Under the pieces are notes generated by a model, which did no database searches, was not told the DNA's origin, and saw only the letters and a list, made by a program, of their open reading frames with translations. A stretch of 64,000 nucleotides of DNA from Pseudomonas sp. S04 (lineage in GTDB: Bacteria; Pseudomonadota; Gammaproteobacteria; Pseudomonadales; Pseudomonadaceae): positions 4,284,001 through 4,348,000 of the forward strand of contig NZ_CP019427.1 of NCBI RefSeq assembly GCF_009834545.1, in the 5' to 3' direction. Made by a program: the position numbers and the translations under genes. Shown here in pieces: positions 59,579 to 64,000 of the stretch. The first letter of the stretch is position 1, and each line of letters opens with the position of its first letter.

Positions 59579-60262
59579 ATGCCGTTGCAGATCGGTTTTC
59601 TGTTGTTCCCCCAAGTGCAGCAACTGGACCTGACCGGGCCCTACGATGTGCTGGCGTCGCTGCCGGACGTGCAGGTGCACCTGATCTGGAAAGACCTCGC
59701 GCCGGTGACGGCCAGCACCGGCCTGGTGCTGCAGCCGACCTGCCGTTTCGCCGACTGCCCGGACCTGGATGTGTTGTGCATCCCTGGTGGCAGCGGTGTC
59801 GGGCCGTTGATGGAAGATGCGCAGACGCTGGCGTTCATCCAGGCCCAGGCGACCAAGGTGCGCTACCTGACCTCAGTGTGCACCGGTGCCCTGGTGCTGG
59901 GTGCCGCCGGCCTGCTCAAGGGCAAACGTGCGACTACCCACTGGGCCTATCACTCGTTGCTTGGCCTGCAGGGGGCGATTGCGGTGCAGGAGCGGGTGGT
60001 GCGCGACGGAAACCTGTTGACCGGTGGCGGGATCACCGCCGGGATCGACTTTGCCCTGACCCTGGCGGCTGAATTGTATGGCGATGACGTCGCGCAACTG
60101 GTGCAGTTGCAGCTCGAGTACGCACCCGCCCCGCCCTTTGCCTCGGGCGAACCGCAGACCGCACCCGAGGCCGTACTGCAGCGGGCCAGGCAACTGGCCG
60201 CCGACTCGCTCGCCCAGCGCACGCTGATCACCCAGCGGGCGGCAGCCAGATTGAGCGAGTGA
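59579..60262 (+). CDS. inhA: Isonitrile hydratase (DJ-1/PfpI family)
   Basis: Hydrates isonitriles to N-substituted formamides. The 227-residue protein matches Pseudomonas putida InhA in length and layout, with the catalytic residues Asp17 (QQLDLTG), Cys101 and Thr102 (TSVCTGALVLG) in place. The DJ-1 elbow LCIPGGSGVG and the block ATTHWAYHSLL are present. It is divergent from a GlxA-type regulator with 106 bases between. Isonitrile-producing competitors or plant compounds are possible substrates in the soil. Confidence 0.92.
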   Translation: MPLQIGFLLFPQVQQLDLTGPYDVLASLPDVQVHLIWKDLAPVTASTGLVLQPTCRFADCPDLDVLCIPGGSGVGPLMEDAQTLAFIQAQATKVRYLTSVCTGALVLGAAGLLKGKRATTHWAYHSLLGLQGAIAVQERVVRDGNLLTGGGITAGIDFALTLAAELYGDDVAQLVQLQLEYAPAPPFASGEPQTAPEAVLQRARQLAADSLAQRTLITQRAAARLSE

Positions 60263-60291
60263 AGGGTGGACCGGCACTTTATCGCACCCAT

Positions 60292-60400
60292 AAAAAAACC
60301 CGCCGAAGCGGGTTTCAAGACCATGACGACATCCTGTCGCTGCGTTCCTTGCATATGGCCGATCATCCATGACCCTGAGTACATCCTGTGCTCAGTTGAT
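60292..60400 (-). ncRNA. RsmX-like regulatory small RNA
   Basis: On the minus strand, about 109 bases contain four GGA motifs in or beside small hairpins: CTGAGCACA-GGA-TGTACTCAG, GTCA-TGGA-TGAT, TGC-AAGGAAC-GCA, and CGACA-GGA-TGTCG. An intrinsic terminator with a TTCG tetraloop (AAACCCGC-TTCG-GCGGGTTT, then T7) ends it at 60292. A -10-like TAATCT (60407-60412) puts the start near 60400. This is the structure of RsmX/Y/Z RNAs, which titrate RsmA/RsmE under Gac control. A GacA-type half-site lies upstream. Confidence 0.75.
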
Positions 60401-60456
60401 GGGTGAAGATTACGCTTCGGATCCAATGCGTAATAGACGACATAGCCAGTAACACG

Positions 60457-60474
60457 TGTAAGACATTCGCCATA
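60457..60474 (-). promoter_or_regulatory. Partial GacA upstream activating sequence
   Basis: TGTAAG at 60457-60462 (CTTACA on the transcribed strand) is an exact half of the GacA site TGTAAG-N6-CTTACA. The other half is poorly conserved. It centres about 65 bases upstream of the predicted sRNA start, where GacA acts on rsm promoters. Confidence 0.4.
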
Positions 60475-60484
60475 AGAACGAAGG

Positions 60485-61303
60485 TCAACCACCCTCGGGT
60501 TGTCCAACTTCCAAGGCCAACAATGCGAGATCTGCCACCTGCAGTTGCTTGTCGGCCGCGAGCACGTCGTGATCTTCCAGGAACCAGGCGGCGGACAGGC
60601 CGGCAAACGCCAGGACCCACTGCAGTAACCGCCGCCGTTCCAGCCCTGCCTGCGCCGCGACCAACGCCACTTGCCGGGTAAAACGTAGCGGGTCGGTGGC
60701 GCTCGGCAGGTCCGGGTTGCAGATCAGGTTGGCGTAGTCGTAGGTGCGCTCGCCGGTCACCCGCTTCGGGTCTATCGCCAGCCAGCCCCGCGGGCCGAAA
60801 TCGAGGATGTTGCTGTGGTGCACATCGCCGTGCAGCACGACGACTTCCTGGGGCGTGGCCAGCAGGTACTCTGCGCAGGCCAGGCACTGGCGCAACCGCC
60901 CGCCATGGCGGCGCGCCGCCGGGGCCAAGGAGCGAAACCATTGCCGCATGTCGACCAATGGCGGCAGCGGTGCCGAACGGGGTGCATGCAGGCGCGCCAC
61001 GGCGTCACAAATGATCCGGCTGGCCTGGTCGTCCGCCCCGTGCATAGCCATGTGCAGCAGCGAACGCCGGCCTTCGGCCCGCTCCAGCAATAGCGCCGCC
61101 CCGTCATGGGCGTAGACCCGGGCAGCACCCTCTCCCGCCCACCAGGTCATCAACAGGTTGCCGAACTTTTCTTCTTCATCGAGGGCGATTTTCAACATCG
61201 CCGGCGTCCCCTGGTAACGCACCGGGAGCAGGCGGCTGCCCAGGGTGATGATGGGCTCCCCTGCGGGGAGCAACTGCCATTGGCTTAGGTAGGGTTCAAA
61301 CAT
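60485..61303 (-). CDS. APH(6)-like aminoglycoside/hydroxyurea kinase
   Basis: A 272-residue phosphotransferase of the APH(6) and hydroxyurea kinase family. The catalytic HGDxHxxN motif is LHGDVHHSNIL and the metal-binding DPK lies in LAIDPKRVTGERTYDYANLI. The N-terminal part, GSRLLPVRYQGTPAMLKIAL, holds the ATP-binding lysine. It is chromosomal with normal codon use and no mobile element nearby, so it is probably an intrinsic gene rather than an acquired resistance cassette. Its natural substrate is uncertain. The sRNA lies downstream of it on the same strand with its own promoter. Confidence 0.85.
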   Translation of the reverse strand: MFEPYLSQWQLLPAGEPIITLGSRLLPVRYQGTPAMLKIALDEEEKFGNLLMTWWAGEGAARVYAHDGAALLLERAEGRRSLLHMAMHGADDQASRIICDAVARLHAPRSAPLPPLVDMRQWFRSLAPAARRHGGRLRQCLACAEYLLATPQEVVVLHGDVHHSNILDFGPRGWLAIDPKRVTGERTYDYANLICNPDLPSATDPLRFTRQVALVAAQAGLERRRLLQWVLAFAGLSAAWFLEDHDVLAADKQLQVADLALLALEVGQPEGG

Positions 61304-61331
61304 GCGGGGTAATTCAAGGCTCAGCGGGGGT

Positions 61332-61790
61332 TCAAGGGGTGGCGAGGTAGGTCTCGATATTGTTCATTTGCTCGTCCCAGCCGCGACTGTTCATGCGAAA
61401 GGCCTTGAGACGACGCTCTGCCGGGATCTTATCAAACCCCGACTCGACCACGTGCAACAAGGTGCCAGCGTCCATGTCCTCGAGTTCGAACTGCACCAGG
61501 GTCGTCGGCTCGCCAGAATAGTCGGTGCCTGGGTCCACGGCATAGGGGTGCCAGCGGAAAGCGAACACCCGCTCCGGCTCGACCCGCATGACTTCGACAT
61601 CCCACACCATGTGCTCATAGCCTGGGTAGGTAATCTGCCCCTGGGTCCGCGCGCCTGCGACGAAACGCTTGCCCTCCAGGGCCACGCCAAACCACTGGCC
61701 AAAGGCTTCGGCATTGGCAATCACGCGCCAGACGGTCGAGCGCGGGGCCTTGAGCAGGATCTTTCTTTCGATGCGATCTGATGTGTGCAT
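61332..61790 (-). CDS. SRPBCC (AHSA1-like) protein
   Basis: A 152-residue START-like protein beginning MHTSDRIERKILLKAPRSTV. The family blocks VWRVIANAEAFGQWFGVALE and the C-terminal helix RLKAFRMNSRGWDEQMNNIE are clear. Such proteins form a hydrophobic pocket and often act as ligand-binding or stress proteins. AGGAGG lies four bases before the ATG at 61790, a very strong ribosome-binding site. It is 28 bases upstream of the APH(6)-like gene on the same strand, so the two may be cotranscribed. Confidence 0.9.
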   Translation of the reverse strand: MHTSDRIERKILLKAPRSTVWRVIANAEAFGQWFGVALEGKRFVAGARTQGQITYPGYEHMVWDVEVMRVEPERVFAFRWHPYAVDPGTDYSGEPTTLVQFELEDMDAGTLLHVVESGFDKIPAERRLKAFRMNSRGWDEQMNNIETYLATP

Positions 61791-61963
61791 TGAGCACCTC
61801 CTGTGATGAACACTAGGCGCGGACGACCGAACGAGCAATCTTGCCGTTGCATTCAACAGATCCGACTCGCAGTAACGTCCATCGTTCCGAGCCCCGACAG
61901 GCCCCGGCCAACAGTGGTAACGTCAGCTTTCTACCGCTCGTCAGTCCCGTAAAGGAATACCCC

Positions 61964-62380
61964 ATGCCCACACTCCACGGCAGTTGCCTGTGCCAGGCCA
62001 TCGCCTATGCAGTCGACAGCCTCGACATGCCGATCAGCCATTGTCATTGCCATACCTGCCGCAAGGCCCATGCGGCGCCATTCGCCTCGACTGCGGGGGT
62101 CATGCGTGAGCATTTTCGCTGGACCCGGGGCCTTGAGCTGCTGTCCTGCTTCGAGTCCTCGCCCGGCAAGCTGCGGCATTTCTGCTCGCGCTGCGGCAGT
62201 CACCTGATGGCCGAGCGCCCGGCCCAGCCCCATGTGATCGTGCGGGTCGCGACCCTTGATGAAGACCCGGGCCAGAAACCCCAGGCCCATATCTGGACTT
62301 CCCACGATGTGCCGTGGCTGGCCCATCAAGGCGTGGTCGAATGCGCACAATGGCAGGCACCGGCGGACACCGGGCGCTGA
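61964..62380 (+). CDS. GFA-family (Mss4-like) zinc protein
   Basis: A 138-residue protein with the GFA/CENP-V fold, named for glutathione-dependent formaldehyde-activating enzyme. Zinc-binding cysteines are GSCLCQAIAY, CHCHTCRKAHAAPF and FCSRCGSHL. Most bacterial members have no demonstrated activity. The ATG at 61964 follows AAAGGAA. It is divergent from the SRPBCC gene and 55 bases before the LprI-like gene. Confidence 0.9.
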   Translation: MPTLHGSCLCQAIAYAVDSLDMPISHCHCHTCRKAHAAPFASTAGVMREHFRWTRGLELLSCFESSPGKLRHFCSRCGSHLMAERPAQPHVIVRVATLDEDPGQKPQAHIWTSHDVPWLAHQGVVECAQWQAPADTGR

Positions 62381-62435
62381 AGATTTGGCCTCTGATCTAC
62401 ACTCACCCAACTTTTCAGCGCCAGCGAGTTTTCCC

Positions 62436-62834
62436 ATGCGTACCGTTTTACTTCTAAGCCTCCTGCCGCTATTGGCTGCCACTGGCGTGCAGGCCGATGA
62501 CTGCGCCAACGCCAGCAACCAGAGCACGCTGAATGAGTGCGCGGCCAGGCAATACAAACAGGCCGACGCCCGGCTCAACACGCTGTACCAACAGATCAAT
62601 GGCCATCTGAAGGACAACCCGCAAGGCAAAAAAAACCTGCTGATGGCGCAACGCGCGTGGTTGGCGTTCCGTGATGCCGAGTGCACCTTTGCTGCGTCCG
62701 GGGTCGAGGGCGGTAGCATTTACCCGCTGATCCACAACCAATGCCTGGCGGACCTGACGCAAAAACGCGCCGAGACACTCAAGGGCTACCTCGACTGCCA
62801 GGAAGGCGACCTCAGTTGCCCGGTGCGTTCCTGA
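62436..62834 (+). CDS. LprI-family (DUF1311) secreted protein
   Basis: A 132-residue periplasmic protein: signal peptide MRTVLLLSLLPLLAATGVQA, then DUF1311 with the cysteines of DDCANASNQSTLNECAARQY and AWLAFRDAECTFAA. Mycobacterial LprI of this family inhibits lysozyme; Pseudomonas members are not characterised. Four to six cysteines should form disulfides in the periplasm. The ATG at 62436 is chosen for the signal peptide; the upstream frame runs through the GFA gene. Confidence 0.88.
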   Translation: MRTVLLLSLLPLLAATGVQADDCANASNQSTLNECAARQYKQADARLNTLYQQINGHLKDNPQGKKNLLMAQRAWLAFRDAECTFAASGVEGGSIYPLIHNQCLADLTQKRAETLKGYLDCQEGDLSCPVRS

Positions 62835-62856
62835 CCGCTGGATGGGCCCAGGCCAC

Positions 62857-62901
62857 CAGTGGCCCTTTAAAAACCGCCTGCCGGGGTTTAAAGGGCCACT
62901 G
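62857..62901. terminator. Long intergenic hairpin between convergent genes
   Basis: CAGTGGCCCTTTAAA (62857-62871) and TTTAAAGGGCCACTG (62887-62901) are perfect 15-base inverted copies with a 15-base loop. There is no T-run on either side, but the position between convergent genes suggests a bidirectional termination or stabilising hairpin. Confidence 0.65.
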
Positions 62902-62929
62902 ATGTTTCACGTCAAGAGCATGAGCCCGT

Positions 62930-64000
62930 CTACCGGGTAAAGACCTGCGCCGTGGTGATCGCCATGTCGCCGCCCGGCAGCTTGATGTTGCCGATCTGCT
63001 GCATGGTCTCCGGGTCGAAGATCGCCACGTCGTTGAAGGTCCCGGCCAGGTAGATCTTGCTGCCAGCCTTGTTGAAGGAAATGCAGTAGTAGGAGTGGTC
63101 CAGGGTCGCCGCCTGAATCAGCTTCTTCTGCTTGATGTCGTACTTGGCCAGGCGATTGAGCACGCCGAACATCAGGTTGGGGTCCTTGGGCGAGCGCATG
63201 CCACTGAAGTAGATTTCGGTCAGCGGGCCGAAGTCGGTGGTCTCGGTCTTGCCGGTCTTCAGGTCGACGCTGAACAGGCCGTAGAGGTACTCGGCGGTGG
63301 CCGGGTCCTGTTTCTTGTCCTTGAATTTCGCTGCGGTGTAGAGCAGCGAGAAGTCATGGCGATAGGTCTGCTGGTTCCACACGTAGAGCACGTCCGGCGC
63401 GCTGTAGTTGGGGCGTTTCCAGTGTCGGCTGGGGATCAGCACGTCGAACTTGCCGGTCTGCACATTGACCTTGTAGACATCCGCACCGGCCACATACAGG
63501 GTGCCGTCGTCGCCACTCTGCATGATGGTCAGCTGGCGAGGCGCCGGGAAACTGCGCACCGGCTTGGCGCTGGCACCGGCGTCGGTGGCGTAGACATCCA
63601 GGCGGGGCGCCTGCACTTCGTAGCGGTCGTTGAGCATCCGCGTCGGGTTGGCGATGGTGTAGAGCTCCTTGCCGTCGTGGCTGACGGTAAAGGCAAACAT
63701 CGAGCGGGCCTTCTCCCCCGGTTGCTGGGTGATGCTGGCGTGGAATACCTGCTTGCAGCTGTCCAGCTCGATGCCATAGACATCCGCATAGTGGTTGTTG
63801 AGCACGTAGGCGGTCTTGCGATCCGGCGACAGCTGGATGGTCCCCGGTCCAAAGGCATCGGGCAGCTTGCAGGACTTGTACAGGGTGTCGGTCTGCAGGT
63901 CGATGACGTGCAGGTTGTTGGGGTAATTGGTGGTCACCATGTATTCGTGACCGGCGTTGAGCGCCAGGTTTTCATCGGCCAGAACACTGAGCGAAAAACT
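62930..64000 (-). CDS. peaD: Quinohemoprotein amine dehydrogenase beta subunit (N-terminus off window)
   Basis: The 3' part (356 residues) of the beta subunit of quinohemoprotein amine dehydrogenase, a periplasmic enzyme that oxidises primary amines. It is a seven-bladed propeller with repeated strands such as NNLHVIDLQTDTLYKSCKLP and TVSHDGKELYTIANPTRM, and ends VAIFDPETMQQIGNIKLPGG. The frame stays open to base 64000 (SFSLSVLADENLALNAGHEY), so the start lies beyond the window. The beta gene is normally the last of the alpha-, maturase-, gamma- and beta-gene operon, consistent with the rest lying to the right. Confidence 0.9.
   Translation of the reverse strand, partial: SFSLSVLADENLALNAGHEYMVTTNYPNNLHVIDLQTDTLYKSCKLPDAFGPGTIQLSPDRKTAYVLNNHYADVYGIELDSCKQVFHASITQQPGEKARSMFAFTVSHDGKELYTIANPTRMLNDRYEVQAPRLDVYATDAGASAKPVRSFPAPRQLTIMQSGDDGTLYVAGADVYKVNVQTGKFDVLIPSRHWKRPNYSAPDVLYVWNQQTYRHDFSLLYTAAKFKDKKQDPATAEYLYGLFSVDLKTGKTETTDFGPLTEIYFSGMRSPKDPNLMFGVLNRLAKYDIKQKKLIQAATLDHSYYCISFNKAGSKIYLAGTFNDVAIFDPETMQQIGNIKLPGGDMAITTAQVFTR

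Overview
The window is chromosomal DNA from a fluorescent-group Pseudomonas. The evidence is the high GC content, the REP/REPIN repeats (core GTAGGAGCGAGC..TGCTCGCGATGG), the Pseudomonas-type prpB-prpC, thrH, cysH and inhA genes, an OprD porin, a pvdRT-ompQ-like efflux operon preceded by a PvdS-type iron-starvation box, and a candidate RsmX-type small RNA. The sequence carries about sixty protein genes, one tRNA, one candidate regulatory RNA and one insertion sequence. There is no prophage and no CRISPR array.

Layout. 0.1-3.0 kb: propionate catabolism (prpC, prpB, GntR regulator). 3.3-6.3 kb: a three-gene envelope operon (retropepsin-like protein, transglutaminase-like membrane protein, ATP-grasp ligase-like protein). 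6.5-16.5 kb: housekeeping and small genes (pabB, thrH, cysH, a LysR/SDR pair, a HAD phosphatase, a RelE/HTH toxin-antitoxin pair, a glycine-zipper protein, ybjQ, a lipoprotein), interrupted by a complete IS4-family element that landed in a transcription terminator. 16.7-41.6 kb: a large accessory catabolic region. It contains two iron-type alcohol dehydrogenases, a branched-chain-type ABC transporter with two binding proteins, an NtrC-type two-component system, an SDR, a fused DctQM TRAP transporter with a Tat-exported binding protein, an OprD porin, two DUF296/PPC-domain proteins, an acyl-CoA ligase, a thiolase, a LysR regulator, an orphan sigma-54 activator and another SDR. 41.7-45 kb: tRNA-Ser(GGA), a crotonase, an acyltransferase and a CorA transporter. 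45-53 kb: an ECF sigma factor, pvdR-pvdT-ompQ and a TonB-dependent siderophore receptor. 53-64 kb: an MFS/TetR pair with twin operators, an idi plus terpene synthase mini-cluster, a GH15 enzyme, a GlxA-type regulator with isonitrile hydratase, an RsmX-like sRNA, an APH(6)-like kinase, three small genes, and the 3' part of the quinohemoprotein amine dehydrogenase beta subunit gene.

The most interesting system is the 16.7-41.6 kb region. Three of its operons (ABC transporter plus alcohol dehydrogenases; TRAP transporter plus SDR; thiolase, CoA ligase, DUF296 proteins and porin) each start at a consensus-perfect sigma-54 promoter, TGGCAC-N5-TTGCT, on the minus strand. Two of the three promoters also have clustered GTGTC/GACAC words upstream that look like a shared enhancer. 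Crc/Hfq-type AAYAAYAA motifs lie in several leaders. I infer one catabolite-repressed sigma-54 regulon that imports an unknown alcohol, ketone or carboxylate and degrades it as a CoA thioester. The substrate is not identifiable from the sequence. A 0.78 kb nested inverted-repeat element lies inside this region, between the TRAP operon and oprD.
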